Of a stretch of 64,000 nt of DNA, positions 8,302-16,843 are shown one piece after another (the first letter of the stretch is position 1; each line of letters begins with the position of its first letter). A program made the position numbers and the translations under genes. The notes below the pieces were generated by a model. The model had not been told where the DNA came from, ran no database searches, and saw only the letters and a program-made list of their open reading frames with translations. This DNA comes from Sinorhizobium arboris LMG 14919. GTDB lineage: Bacteria; Pseudomonadota; Alphaproteobacteria; Rhizobiales; Rhizobiaceae. The DNA lies in contig NZ_ATYB01000014.1 of assembly GCF_000427465.1 (NCBI RefSeq), positions 2,782,058 through 2,846,057 of the forward strand, read 5' to 3'.

Positions 8302-8702
8302 ATGATCGGATACACGATGGTCGGAACGAGCGATCTGAAGCGGGCCGAACAGTTTTACGATCCGCTGATGGCCCTGATGGGTCAGGAGCGCTGCTATTGC
8401 GACGAACAGGTTGCCTCCTGGGGGCGCAAGGATGACGACAGAGCTCCACGCTTCTTCACCGGCTATCCTTTCAACGGCGAGGCGGCGACCATCGGCAATG
8501 GCGTAATGACCGCGTTTCTTGTCGAAACGGCGGAGGTCATAGATCGCCTTTTCCGGATTGCGCTTGAGAATGGCGGCAGCAGCGAAGGCGAACCTGGCTT
8601 TCGCCCGCAATATGGCGAGGGCTTTTATGCGGCTATGTGCGCGATCCCGACGGCAACAAGCTTGCCTTTGTCTGCTACGACGCGAGGAAGCTGAGAAACT
8701 GA
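8302..8702 (+). pseudogene. VOC/glyoxalase-family gene broken by a one-base deletion
   Basis: The frame starting at 8302 encodes a VOC-fold protein (start MIGYTMVGTSDLKRAEQFYD). After Phe-Tyr-Ala at about 8631 it runs into nonsense and stops at 8694. From 8634 the next frame gives YVRDPDGNKLAFVCYDARK and a stop at 8702, which is exactly the usual C-terminus of the family. One base is missing between about 8631 and 8634 (GCGGC-TATGTG, where GCN TAT is expected). The intact protein would be about 133 residues. Either the gene is inactivated or the read has an error. It follows the LysE-type gene. Confidence 0.8.
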
Positions 8703-8758
8703 CCCTCAAAACATTACAGCGCCCCCGCGCCGTTCCGGCGCAGGAGCGCTGTTCGTTG

Positions 8759-8784
8759 CCCGCCTCCGCAGGGTGAGAGGCGGG
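8759..8784. terminator. Hairpin between convergent genes
   Basis: CCCGCCTC and GAGGCGGG form an 8-bp perfect stem with a 10-base loop, between the VOC gene (plus) and the GNAT gene (minus). On the plus strand it is followed by AGAAAA and there is no clear U-tract in either direction, so termination is only suggested by position. Confidence 0.35.
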
Positions 8785-8790
8785 AGAAAA

Positions 8791-9381
8791 TCAGGCGGCG
8801 CGCTTGACGGGCGGCAGGGCGAGCTTGCGACCGCTTGCCACCAGCATGCCGGCGGCGCCGTCCAGCCAGCCTTCCTTGAGTTCGAACGCCAGGAAGCGGT
8901 TGCGCTCGAACGGGCCCGGCATGACCAGGTGCTGCGCGCGTGCGGCGAAGAAGCCGAAGCGCTCGTAATAGGCCGCGTCGCCGACGAGCAGGATCGCGCC
9001 ATGCCCGCGGTTCTTGGCTTCCTCAATCGCCGCCCGCATCAGCATGCCGCCGATGCCCTTGCCCTCGTGCGCCGGGTCGACCGCAAGCGGGCCAAGCAGC
9101 AGCGCTGGCACGGCCCGGCCTTCCCGATCGACTCCAGCCTCGACGTTCCAGAGGCGCACGGTGCCTATGACGTGACCGCCGGCATCGCGAGCGACGAGCG
9201 CCAATCCCTCGGCCGGAACGCGGCCGCGCCGCAGCTTCTCCGACGACTTCTTGCGGCGGCCGGCGCCCATGGCGCGGTCGAGCAGGTTCTCGCGCGCGAC
9301 GACGTCGCCCGGGTTTTCCGAATCGATCACAAAGGTGGTTGGCGCGAAGAACGCGCGCAGGGAATCAACAACAGCGGCCAT
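8791..9381 (-). CDS. GNAT-family N-acetyltransferase
   Basis: A 196-residue acyl-CoA-dependent acetyltransferase similar to YhbS-type proteins. The acetyl-CoA loop is seen in LLLGPLAVDPAHEGKGIGG (motif A, with the Q/RxxGxG-like EGKGIGG) and the late motif in GDAAYYERFGF. The start at 9381 has GGGAGG six bases upstream. It lies downstream of the ornithine decarboxylase gene on the same strand, separated by a strong hairpin, so it is probably transcribed on its own. The acceptor substrate is unknown. Confidence 0.85.
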   Translation of the reverse strand: MAAVVDSLRAFFAPTTFVIDSENPGDVVARENLLDRAMGAGRRKKSSEKLRRGRVPAEGLALVARDAGGHVIGTVRLWNVEAGVDREGRAVPALLLGPLAVDPAHEGKGIGGMLMRAAIEEAKNRGHGAILLVGDAAYYERFGFFAARAQHLVMPGPFERNRFLAFELKEGWLDGAAGMLVASGRKLALPPVKRAA

Positions 9382-9437
9382 CGGGGCCTCCCGTCATCAA
9401 AACCGCTTCAAGCGGACCGGACATGAATTGTGAAAGC

Positions 9438-9459
9438 CGCTCCCGCTTGAGCGGGAGCG
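9438..9459 (-). terminator. Hairpin terminator downstream of odc
   Basis: CGCTCCCGCT and AGCGGGAGCG form a perfect 10-bp inverted repeat with a 2-base spacer, 8 bases past the decarboxylase stop. On the minus strand it is followed by GCTTTCAC, a weak U-run. Position and symmetry support a terminator. Confidence 0.6.
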
Positions 9460-9466
9460 AGCAGGA

Positions 9467-10600
9467 TCAGATGACATAGGCCTTCAGCGGCTCGAAGCCG
9501 TTGAAGGCGACGGCCGAGTAGGTCGTCGTGTAGGCGCCTGTGCCTTCGATCAAAACCTCGTCGCCGATCGTCAGCGAGATCGGCAGCGGATACATGTTCT
9601 TCTCATAGAGCACGTCGGCCGAGTCGCAGGTCGGGCCGGCGAGCACGCAGGGTTCCATCGCATCGGCATCGCGAGCCGTGCGGATCGGATAGCGGATCGC
9701 CTCGTCCATCGTCTCCGCGAGACCGCCGAACTTGCCGATGTCCAGGAAGACCCAGCGGTGGCTGTCGTTGTCCGACTTCTTCGAGACGAGAACGACTTCC
9801 GCCTTGATCACGCCGGCATTGCCCACCATGCCGCGGCCCGGCTCGATGATCGTCTCCGGAATGTTGTTGCCGAAGTGCTTCTTCAGCGCGCCGAAGATCG
9901 CCTGGCCGTAGGCTTCGGCCGACGGAACGTCCCTGAGGTACTTCGTCGGGAAGCCGCCGCCCATGTTGACCATCTTGAGCTCGATGCCCTGCTTGGCAAG
10001 CTGAACGAAAACACGCTTGGCGTCGGCAAGAGCCGCATCCCAGGCGTCGAGCTTCGTCATCTGCGAGCCGACATGGAACGAAACGCCGTAGGAGACGAGC
10101 CCGAGCTGGTGCGCATAGACGAGCACGTCGACGGCCATCTGCGGCACGCAGCCGAACTTGCGCGACAGCGGCCACTCGGCGCCTTCCCCATCGGTGAGCA
10201 CGCGGCAGAAGACACGGGCACCGGGAGCGGCGCGCGCAATCTTCTCGACCTCTTCATGGCTGTCGACCGCAAAGAGGCTGATCCCCAGCGCATGAGCGCG
10301 TGCAACGTCGCGCTCTTTCTTGATGGTGTTGCCGTAGGAGATGCGGTTCGGCGTCGCCCCGGCATCGAGCGCCATTTCGATTTCGGCGACGGACGCGCAA
10401 TCGAAGTTGGAGCCGAGACCGGCGAGAAGGCGCAGGATTTCCGGCGCCGGGTTTGCCTTCACGGCATAGTAGATGGCGCTGTCCGGCAGCGCATGACGGA
10501 AGGCCTTGAAATTATCGCGCACGACGTCGAGATCGACAACGAGGCAAGGACCTTCGGGTCGTCGGGTGTTGAGGAAGTCGATGATACGTGCGGTGGTCAT
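9467..10600 (-). CDS. odc2: Ornithine/lysine decarboxylase (PLP, alanine racemase-like fold III)
   Basis: A 377-residue enzyme making putrescine from ornithine, and probably cadaverine from lysine, as reported for the Sinorhizobium Odc2 type. The PLP lysine is Lys48 in YYAVKANPAPE. The glycine-rich phosphate loop is MVNMGGGFPTKY, and Cys325 in GPTCDSADVL completes the active site at the dimer interface. I took ATG 10600; an ATG two codons earlier (10606) is equally possible. The reading frame stays open for 91 more codons upstream, but that stretch is the structured leader. A LysR-type gene is divergent. Polyamine feedback through the leader is likely. Confidence 0.92.
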   Translation of the reverse strand: MTTARIIDFLNTRRPEGPCLVVDLDVVRDNFKAFRHALPDSAIYYAVKANPAPEILRLLAGLGSNFDCASVAEIEMALDAGATPNRISYGNTIKKERDVARAHALGISLFAVDSHEEVEKIARAAPGARVFCRVLTDGEGAEWPLSRKFGCVPQMAVDVLVYAHQLGLVSYGVSFHVGSQMTKLDAWDAALADAKRVFVQLAKQGIELKMVNMGGGFPTKYLRDVPSAEAYGQAIFGALKKHFGNNIPETIIEPGRGMVGNAGVIKAEVVLVSKKSDNDSHRWVFLDIGKFGGLAETMDEAIRYPIRTARDADAMEPCVLAGPTCDSADVLYEKNMYPLPISLTIGDEVLIEGTGAYTTTYSAVAFNGFEPLKAYVI

Positions 10601-10620
10601 GGCCATATTCCCCGATCCAT

Positions 10621-10880
10621 TAGACTCCACGACTGTGGAGGACAAAGGGCATACGCGCGCTTGCACTGGAACCAGCCGGTGGAGACCCCGGAACCATGCA
10701 TGCGCTCGATGCGCGAATGTTGAATCGAAGCCCGCAAAGGCTAGGATTCGGCTTTGTCTGCCATGGATTGGAGGGAATAACCCAACCGCACTTCCGGCAA
10801 TGAAGGTGTGCCTCTTCAGTAACCCCGGCTGTTGGAAAGCCGGCAGACACCAGAAAGGCCCGCACCGTCGTTGCTTCAAG
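10621..10880 (-). ncRNA. Candidate speF-type leader RNA upstream of odc2
   Basis: The decarboxylase start is preceded by a long leader rich in hairpins. In transcript sense these include CCGGCT-TTCCAAC-AGCCGG (around 10831-10850) and CTCCAC-AGTC-GTGGAG (around 10624-10640) just before the start codon. Alphaproteobacterial ornithine decarboxylase genes are known to carry the conserved speF RNA in this place. I recognise the context and hairpin layout but could not align it to the family model, so the boundaries are approximate. The start-proximal hairpin could control ribosome access. Confidence 0.5.
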
Positions 10881-11198
10881 ATGTCCTCGCATTTCCCGGT
10901 TGGCCGGAATAGCGACTGGAGGGGTTAGTTCCAGGTACCTTACCGATAACCTCACCTAATCGAGGGTCGGCGGACACCCACAGGCACGTGCGACTTTGGG
11001 CAAGGCGTAGGTAAGAAAATTCACTGTCGTAATCAAGAGTTTTTTCCACCTCGCCGATAAATTTTTCTGGACCGCGCAGGGCCACCAGTGTTCACTTTCG
11101 TTGAACGATCGCAGCAAGGCCGATTGGTGCGGCCGGGGTAGCGAAGAACGGCGTATCCAGGCCGGTTCCGCCCGCGCATGCCCAGAGAGAGGCAAGTC
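10881..11198. other. Intergenic region between odc2 leader and divergent LysR gene
   Basis: About 320 bases that must hold both divergent promoters. It is locally AT-richer around 11025-11065 (AAGAAAATTCAC, AGAGTTTTTTCC). I saw no convincing open frame, tRNA or strong palindrome. Confidence 0.5.
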
Positions 11199-12092
11199 AT
11201 GGATACTTTGACCCGCATCCGCGCTTTCATCGATGTCGTGGACGCGGAAGGCTTTTCTGCTGCGGCCCGGCGCATCGGCAAATCCAAGGCGCTGCTGTCG
11301 AAATATGTGCGCGAACTTGAGGATGAGCTCGGCGCGCTGCTGTTGAACCGGACGACGCGCCAGTTCTCGCTGACGGAGGCCGGCCACACCTATTACCGCA
11401 GCGCATCGGAGATCCTGAAGGAGATCGACAACCTGGCCGATCTCGTGCGCGCCAATAATTCCGACCTGAAGGGCCGGTTGCGAATCACCGTGCCGAGGAC
11501 CTTCGTCGACGCGGATATCGGCCAGTCGCTGATCGACTTCGGCAGGGAACATCCCGAACTGTCGCTCGATATCGTCTCCGACGACCGGTTCATCGACCTC
11601 GTCGAGGAGGGCTTCGATGTCGCCATCCGCATCACCCGGCTCGAGGACTCGACGCTGATCGCCCGCAAGCTCGACGACTTTCAGGTGCTGGTCTGCGCCT
11701 CCCCGGATTTCATGGCCAAAGCCGGCCCCCTCGGGCATCCGAGTGAACTTTCCAAACTCCCGTGCATCCTCGACACAAACGGCCGGTCCTATTCGAGCTG
11801 GCGTTTCGTCGAAAAGGACGGCTCGCCTTTCACGGTGTCGGTCAGCGGACAGATCGAGGTCAACAGCCCGCTTGCCGCGGCCCGTGCCGCGGTGACTGGC
11901 ATCGGAGTGGCGGTCCTTCCCGATTTCATCGCCCGACCGAAGATCGCTTCCGGAGAGCTTGTGACCTTCTTCGACGATTTCCTGCCCAAGGACCGCGGCA
12001 TCTACGCCATCTATCCGCATCGCCGATACCTTCCGACCAAGGTTCGCACCTTCGTCGACTTCCTTCACAACTGGTTCCGCAACACGCGCTGA
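11199..12092 (+). CDS. LysR-family transcriptional regulator
   Basis: A 297-residue regulator. The helix-turn-helix is at residues 1-60 (IRAFIDVVDAEGFSAAARRIGKSKALLSKYV), with a substrate-binding domain after about residue 88. The sequence pattern matches the large CrgA/AaeR-like subgroup. I chose ATG 11199 over the ATG at 11178 because the typical LysR N-terminus MDTLTRIRAF starts there. It is divergent from the odc2 leader and could regulate the decarboxylase, but a shared control region is only inferred. Confidence 0.9.
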   Translation: MDTLTRIRAFIDVVDAEGFSAAARRIGKSKALLSKYVRELEDELGALLLNRTTRQFSLTEAGHTYYRSASEILKEIDNLADLVRANNSDLKGRLRITVPRTFVDADIGQSLIDFGREHPELSLDIVSDDRFIDLVEEGFDVAIRITRLEDSTLIARKLDDFQVLVCASPDFMAKAGPLGHPSELSKLPCILDTNGRSYSSWRFVEKDGSPFTVSVSGQIEVNSPLAAARAAVTGIGVAVLPDFIARPKIASGELVTFFDDFLPKDRGIYAIYPHRRYLPTKVRTFVDFLHNWFRNTR

Positions 12093-12212
12093 GGCGGCTG
12101 AATCCGTCCTCGGCCGGCGGATGCGATGCGTTGCAAAGTCCCAATTCCGTCTCATTTGCAGTACATTCGGAAGACGATTCGCACGGCTAAGGCCGAAAGG
12201 ATTCCCATTCCC

Positions 12213-12857
12213 ATGAAAACACGCAGCCTCGTCATGGCCGGCCTTGCGACGCTCCTTTCGCCCGCGCTCGCTTCCGCCCACCCGCACATCTTCGCCGAAG
12301 CGCGGCTGGAGATCGTCGCCGACGACAAAGGCGAGATCGGCGAACTGAGAAACGTCTGGCGTTTCGACGAGCTGTTTTCGGCAAGCGTCGTTCTCGACTT
12401 CGACAAGAACTCGAACGCGACGCTCGATCCGGATGAGCTGAAGGAAGTCGGCCAGACGGTGCTCGAGTCGCTGGCGGAGTACAACTATTACACGTCGATT
12501 TCCGACAACGGCAAATCCGTGAAGGTCAACAGGCCCGACAGCATCACCGTCGACTACAAGGATAACCAGCTCCTGATGATGTTCGCGGTCAAGCCCGCCG
12601 AGGCGATGCCGCTCAAGGGCAAGCTTTCCTTCGGCGTCTACGATCCGACCATGTATACCGCCATGGATTTCCCGACCGACGAAGACCTCTCCGTCGTCGG
12701 CGACAGGATCGAGGCCTGCCGGCACCAGGTGGTGCGGCCGGATCCCGACGAAGTGCTGGCGGAAAACAAGGACACGCTGACCGACGCCTTCTGGAACGAT
12801 CCGACCGGCACGGACACGTCGAAGCTCTTTGCAACCAGGATCGAGATCACATGCTGA
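12213..12857 (+). CDS. DUF1007 family periplasmic protein, metal-export associated
   Basis: A 214-residue secreted protein. The signal peptide is MKTRSLVMAGLATLLSPALASA, with predicted cleavage before HPHIF, so the mature N-terminus would start His-Pro-His, a good metal site. The DUF1007 body follows. The ATG at 12213 starts the signal peptide; earlier in-frame codons add 29 unlikely residues. Its stop overlaps the start of the NicO-type exporter by 7 bases (12851-12857), so the two are translationally coupled. DUF1007 genes commonly pair with nickel/cobalt or zinc transporters. Delivery of metal to or from the exporter is inferred. Confidence 0.87.
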   Translation: MKTRSLVMAGLATLLSPALASAHPHIFAEARLEIVADDKGEIGELRNVWRFDELFSASVVLDFDKNSNATLDPDELKEVGQTVLESLAEYNYYTSISDNGKSVKVNRPDSITVDYKDNQLLMMFAVKPAEAMPLKGKLSFGVYDPTMYTAMDFPTDEDLSVVGDRIEACRHQVVRPDPDEVLAENKDTLTDAFWNDPTGTDTSKLFATRIEITC

Positions 12858-13867
12858 ATGCCCGCTATGCTGGCGGCCTGATGGCGGCCGTGCTCCTGTT
12901 GACGGCCCTTTCCGCAACCGTTGCCGCCGCCCAGTCGCCCCTCGGCATCGGCACAGCCGAACCTTCCATCCGCACGACTGGCTTTCTCGGCGGTTTCTTT
13001 TCCTGGGTCAACATGGAGCAGCAGGGCTTCTATCGGATGCTGACCGACGCGCTCAAGGGCATGCGTGAGAACCCATGGCAGCTCTGGTCTTTGATCGGCC
13101 TTTCCTTCACCTACGGCGTGTTCCATGCTGCCGGGCCGGGCCACGGCAAGGCGGTCATCTCCTCCTACATGATCGCCAATGAGACTGAACTGAAGAGAGG
13201 CGTGCTGCTCTCGTTTCTCTCCTCGATCCTGCAGGGCGTCGTTGCCATCCTCCTGATCGGCGCCGTCTATCTCGTGCTGCGCGGCTCCTCGATCAGCATG
13301 ACGAACGCCACCCGTGCGCTCGAAATCGCGAGCTATGCGCTGATCGCTGCCTTCGGCGGCTGGCTCGTCTTCCGCAAGCTTCGCTCAATGCTGCGTCCGG
13401 CCCCTGCGGCCGTGCATTTCCACGACGATCATGGCCACGGTCACGAACATCATCATCACGACCACCCCCACGCGCACGGGCCCGGCGAGGTCTGCGCAAC
13501 CTGCGGCCACGCCCATGCGCCCGATCCGGCGCTCCTGAAGGGCGACCGCTTCGCGCTCAGCGAAGCCTGGTCGGCGATCGTCGCGGTCGGCTTGCGCCCC
13601 TGCTCGGGCGCTCTGATCGTGCTTTCCTTCGCGCTCCTCAACGGGCTCTATCTCGGCGGCGTGCTTTCGGTCTTCGCCATGTCGATCGGCACGGCAATCA
13701 CCGTTTCGATCCTGGCGACCATGGCCGTCACGGCCAAGGGCGTTGCCGTGCGCTATGCCTCAAGCGATTCGGCAGCGGCGCGCATCTCGAACGGAATCGA
13801 GATCGCCGGTGCATTTCTGGTTCTGCTGCTCGGGCTGGTGCTCCTGGGCGCGGCACTGCAGAGCTGA
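12851..13867 (+). CDS. NicO/RcnA-like nickel-cobalt (or zinc) transporter
   Basis: A 338-residue inner-membrane protein with about seven hydrophobic segments. Family motifs include FHAAGPGHGKAVISSYM near residue 95 and GLRPCSGALIVL near residue 250. A cytoplasmic His-rich loop between them (about residues 190-225) contains HGHGHEHHHHDHPHAHG followed by CATCGHAHAPD. This arrangement is typical of metal efflux or uptake permeases for Ni2+ and Co2+. It overlaps the DUF1007 gene. The direction of transport and the metal cannot be fixed from sequence. Confidence 0.88.
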   Translation: MLNARYAGGLMAAVLLLTALSATVAAAQSPLGIGTAEPSIRTTGFLGGFFSWVNMEQQGFYRMLTDALKGMRENPWQLWSLIGLSFTYGVFHAAGPGHGKAVISSYMIANETELKRGVLLSFLSSILQGVVAILLIGAVYLVLRGSSISMTNATRALEIASYALIAAFGGWLVFRKLRSMLRPAPAAVHFHDDHGHGHEHHHHDHPHAHGPGEVCATCGHAHAPDPALLKGDRFALSEAWSAIVAVGLRPCSGALIVLSFALLNGLYLGGVLSVFAMSIGTAITVSILATMAVTAKGVAVRYASSDSAAARISNGIEIAGAFLVLLLGLVLLGAALQS

Positions 13868-13901
13868 GTTGCGGCGGAAGAGGACGGCGCCGACCGGAGA
13901 C

Positions 13902-14114
13902 TTACAGACCTTTCCGGCGCTGGTGGCGGGCGCGCAGCCAGAAGATCAGGAAGAAGCCTGCCACGAAAAGGCAGCCGACCGCGGCCGCAAGCCACGGCGA
14001 TATGTCGCCGAGCCTCACCATGATCGAGGGCAGCGCGAAGAAGCCGATCCCGACCACCAGCAAAATGACGGCTGCCGCGATGGCGGGCGATTTCTCCTTC
14101 TCGGGCGTGCTCAC
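13902..14114 (-). CDS. Small two-helix membrane protein of unknown function
   Basis: A 70-residue protein starting at GTG 14114 (VSTPEKEKSPAIAAAVILL). Two transmembrane segments are clear, roughly residues 10-30 and 38-60, ending in a basic tail WLRARHQRRKGL. The GTG overlaps the stop of the upstream GNAT gene in a GTGA, and GAGGAGGAACG precedes it inside that gene, so it is translationally coupled to it. I do not recognise a family. The basic tail suggests a cytoplasmic C-terminus. Confidence 0.72.
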   Translation of the reverse strand: MSTPEKEKSPAIAAAVILLVVGIGFFALPSIMVRLGDISPWLAAAVGCLFVAGFFLIFWLRARHQRRKGL

Positions 14115-14809
14115 CTTCGTTCCTCCTCCGCAAGCGCTGCGCGGATATCCTCGAGGCGCTGCTTCTGGCGCCCGTCGCGATCGAAATTGTCGGGCGAAAG
14201 CCAGTGCTCGAAAGCGGCCTTGATGAGCGGCCATTCGCGATCGATCATCGAGAACCAGGCCGTATCGCGATTGGCGCGCTTCGAAACCATATGCTGACGG
14301 AAAATACCCTCGAACGTAAAGCCGAGGCGCACCGCCGTCGTGCGGCTCGCCTTGTTTTCGCTATGGCACTTCCATTCATAGCGCCGATAGCCAAGGTCCT
14401 CGAACACATGCCTGGCCATGAGATAGTGCGCTTCCGTCGAAAGCGGCGACCGCGCCATGGCGGCCCCATGCGCGACACCGCCGACCTCGACGACGCCGTT
14501 GGCGGAATCCGCCCGCATGTAATTCGCCATGCCGACGACCTTGCCGCTCGCCTTGTCGCGAAAGACTTCAGTCACCCAGCCAGACTTCTGCTGAACCGCC
14601 GAAAGCCAGCCGTCGAAATCCTCGATGCCCGAGAAATCCTCCTGAGAGAAGTATCTGAGCAGAGAATTGATGGCCATGCCGCCGAAGGCATCGCTCCAGA
14701 GGGCATTCAGATGTTTCGCCCGGTCGAAGGGTTCGACGCGAACGTATCGCCCCTCGATGAGCACCGGTTTTGGCGCTGGGCATCCTTTCCAGTCGGCAAG
14801 ATCGCGCAT
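14111..14809 (-). CDS. GNAT-family N-acetyltransferase (RimJ/RimL type)
   Basis: A 232-residue acetyltransferase of the RimJ/RimL-like branch (motifs GRYVRVEPFDRAKH near the start, EWKCHSENKASRTTAVRLGFTFEG near the end). The start at 14809 has GGGAGC six bases upstream; a longer frame to 14932 begins with residues unlike the family. Its stop overlaps the start of the small membrane protein gene. It may acetylate a ribosomal protein, an antibiotic-like amine or a small molecule; the sequence does not say which. Confidence 0.86.
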   Translation of the reverse strand: MRDLADWKGCPAPKPVLIEGRYVRVEPFDRAKHLNALWSDAFGGMAINSLLRYFSQEDFSGIEDFDGWLSAVQQKSGWVTEVFRDKASGKVVGMANYMRADSANGVVEVGGVAHGAAMARSPLSTEAHYLMARHVFEDLGYRRYEWKCHSENKASRTTAVRLGFTFEGIFRQHMVSKRANRDTAWFSMIDREWPLIKAAFEHWLSPDNFDRDGRQKQRLEDIRAALAEEERR

Positions 14810-14928
14810 CAACTGCTCCCGCGTTTTGCATTTGCATTGGCCATAGGACAGACGCGGGGCGGTGACAAATTCAAACTGGTGATGCGACCCATGAGCGGAA
14901 CGGATCGGCGCCCGCTCATGGAGTCCGC

Positions 14929-15633
14929 TCACGCCGGAATTTTTGCGGCTGAAACTGTCGCCTCGATGTGGTCGACGAGCGCATCGGCCAGGCCGAGCCG
15001 GCCGGCGAGCAGGTCGAGATAACCCCGCTCGGCCCGGCCGTCCGGTTCGATCGCCAGACGGGAGGCCGTATAGATCTCCACCCGCTCCTCCTCCGTCTTC
15101 CCGGCGGAGATGATGGCATCGAGATCGACGGGATTGACGAGTTCAGCTTCCAGGAAGGCCGCCGCGTCCGCGGAAAGCCCCGAAACCGAGAGCTTGTCCA
15201 TGATGCGGCCGCGCTCGGCGGCGTCGATATGGCCATCTGCGCGCGCGGCGGCGATCATGGCGCGCACCAGCACGAGCGCGAAGTCGTCGCTCAGCGCTTC
15301 CGGCGCAGCAAAGCCGGAATCCGTTGGCGGCGCGGGCAATTGAGCCGGCGCCGGTGCCGCGGGCTCGGCCACCGGCTCCTTCCCGGACTGATAGTTCTTG
15401 TAGGCTTGGTAGCCAAGGCCGGCGATCGCGGCGAGACCGCCGAGGACGGCGGCGTTGCCGGCCAGCTTGCGTCCGGATTTAGTGCCGAGCAGCACCGCGG
15501 CGATCGCGCCGGTGGCGAGCGGATTGTCCTTTGCGACTTTGGTCACCTGATCCGCCCGGCCGCGGATGGTCCCTCCGGCGCCGGGCACCTGCGATCCCAG
15601 GAATTGATCCAGCAATTTCTTCGCGTCGAACAT
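14929..15633 (-). CDS. DUF533 / TerB-like protein (YebE type)
   Basis: A 234-residue protein of the YebE-like DUF533 family. The N-terminus (MFDAKKLLDQFLGSQ) is amphipathic. A Gly/Ala-rich hydrophobic segment at about residues 38-75 probably enters the membrane. A Pro/Ala linker follows, then a helical TerB-like domain from about residue 115 to the end. AAGGAG lies upstream of the ATG at 15633. E. coli relatives respond to envelope stress. The exact role is unknown, and the neighbours give no clue. Confidence 0.82.
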   Translation of the reverse strand: MFDAKKLLDQFLGSQVPGAGGTIRGRADQVTKVAKDNPLATGAIAAVLLGTKSGRKLAGNAAVLGGLAAIAGLGYQAYKNYQSGKEPVAEPAAPAPAQLPAPPTDSGFAAPEALSDDFALVLVRAMIAAARADGHIDAAERGRIMDKLSVSGLSADAAAFLEAELVNPVDLDAIISAGKTEEERVEIYTASRLAIEPDGRAERGYLDLLAGRLGLADALVDHIEATVSAAKIPA

Positions 15634-15901
15634 CGGGCTTGCTCCTTTTCGATCTGTGCGCGATGGCAAGCACCAACGCTCCATCCCGCTCCCTGCATGT
15701 TTCCTTTGATCTCCCCGATCAGAGGGAAAAACCATGCGGCACCTCAAACTGGTACAGCGAACCTTCGCGCGTCTGACAGGACACACGCGGCGCTGTTGCG
15801 GATTGAGACATAGGAACGTTGCAGCGGAAATACAAACCCGGCGTTCCAGATGAAACGGGGCGGACGAACGCCAGCCCCCCAGGTCGCGTAGCGGCTGCAG
15901 A

Positions 15902-16540
15902 TCAGCCCTTGAGCGCGAAGGCCTCGGCCGCCAGCCTGGTGATGCCGGCCCAGTCGCCCTTGGCGACCAGGTCCTTCGGCGCCACCCAGGAGCCGCCGAC
16001 GCATACGACGTTGGGAAGCGTCAGATAGTCGCGCGCGTTGGAAAGCGAAATGCCGCCGGTCGGGCAGAACAGGGTGCCGGCGAGCGGCGACGACAGCGAT
16101 TTCAGATATGCGGCGCCGCCGGCCTGCTCCGCGGGGAAAAACTTCATCACCTCGTAGCCTTCCTCGCGAAGCCCCATGACCTCGCTCGCCGTCGCCGCAC
16201 CCGGAAGCAGCGGCACCTCGTGATCGCTGGCGACATCGATCAGTTCCTGTGTCGTTCCGGGGCTCACGATGAACTCGGATCCGGCCGCGACAGCCTCTTC
16301 GTACTGGGCGGCATTGAGGATGGTGCCGGCACCGGCGACGGCGCCCTCTACTTCGCCTGCAACCGCGCGGATCGCTTCCAGCGCCGCCGGCGTCCGCAAG
16401 GTGATTTCGATCGCTTTCAGGCCCCCTGCGACGAGCGCCCGCGCAAGCGGTACCGCCGACGACGCATCATCGATCACCAGCACCGGAACCACCGGCTGCA
16501 GCTTGAGGATGGATAGAAGCTTGTCCGTTTTCGCGCTCAT
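15902..16540 (-). CDS. eda: 2-dehydro-3-deoxyphosphogluconate (KDPG) aldolase
   Basis: A 212-residue class I aldolase that splits KDPG to pyruvate and glyceraldehyde 3-phosphate in the Entner-Doudoroff pathway, the main sugar route of rhizobia. The Schiff-base lysine is Lys133 in VMKFFPAE, the same number as in E. coli Eda. GAGTIL and PTGGISL motifs are also present. The ATG at 16540 gives the usual N-terminus. It is not beside edd or zwf here and is divergent from the CYTH gene. Confidence 0.93.
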   Translation of the reverse strand: MSAKTDKLLSILKLQPVVPVLVIDDASSAVPLARALVAGGLKAIEITLRTPAALEAIRAVAGEVEGAVAGAGTILNAAQYEEAVAAGSEFIVSPGTTQELIDVASDHEVPLLPGAATASEVMGLREEGYEVMKFFPAEQAGGAAYLKSLSSPLAGTLFCPTGGISLSNARDYLTLPNVVCVGGSWVAPKDLVAKGDWAGITRLAAEAFALKG

Positions 16541-16843
16541 GCCGATCGCCCTTTTAAAACGATTGAATAATGCCCTTCGCATACCCCGTCAGTCTGCCCT
16601 TGTCGAGCCTGAAAGCTCCGCTGCCGCCAGCGCACCGAAGATGACGGACTACGAAAGCCCATAGGGCTCGACGCGCAGAAGGGCCGCTGTAGCGTTTTGA
16701 ATTGCTCCATGTTCTTGTCATTAAAACGGCTGCGGTCCTCGGAGACATTCAGTAGAAAATGCATCTGCGGGAAGGACATGACTTGAGCGACACCGATTAA
16801 ACGGTAGTCTGTTGCGGCGACGTCCCGAAATGGCAGGAGATCC

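Noticed and set aside
10607..10879. A 91-residue N-terminal extension of the decarboxylase
   Set aside because: It has no similarity to the enzyme family and coincides with the structured leader; the family normally begins at MTTARIIDF.
10956..12917. A 653-codon minus-strand frame across the LysR and DUF1007 genes
   Set aside because: It is antisense to two clear genes and shows shadow composition.
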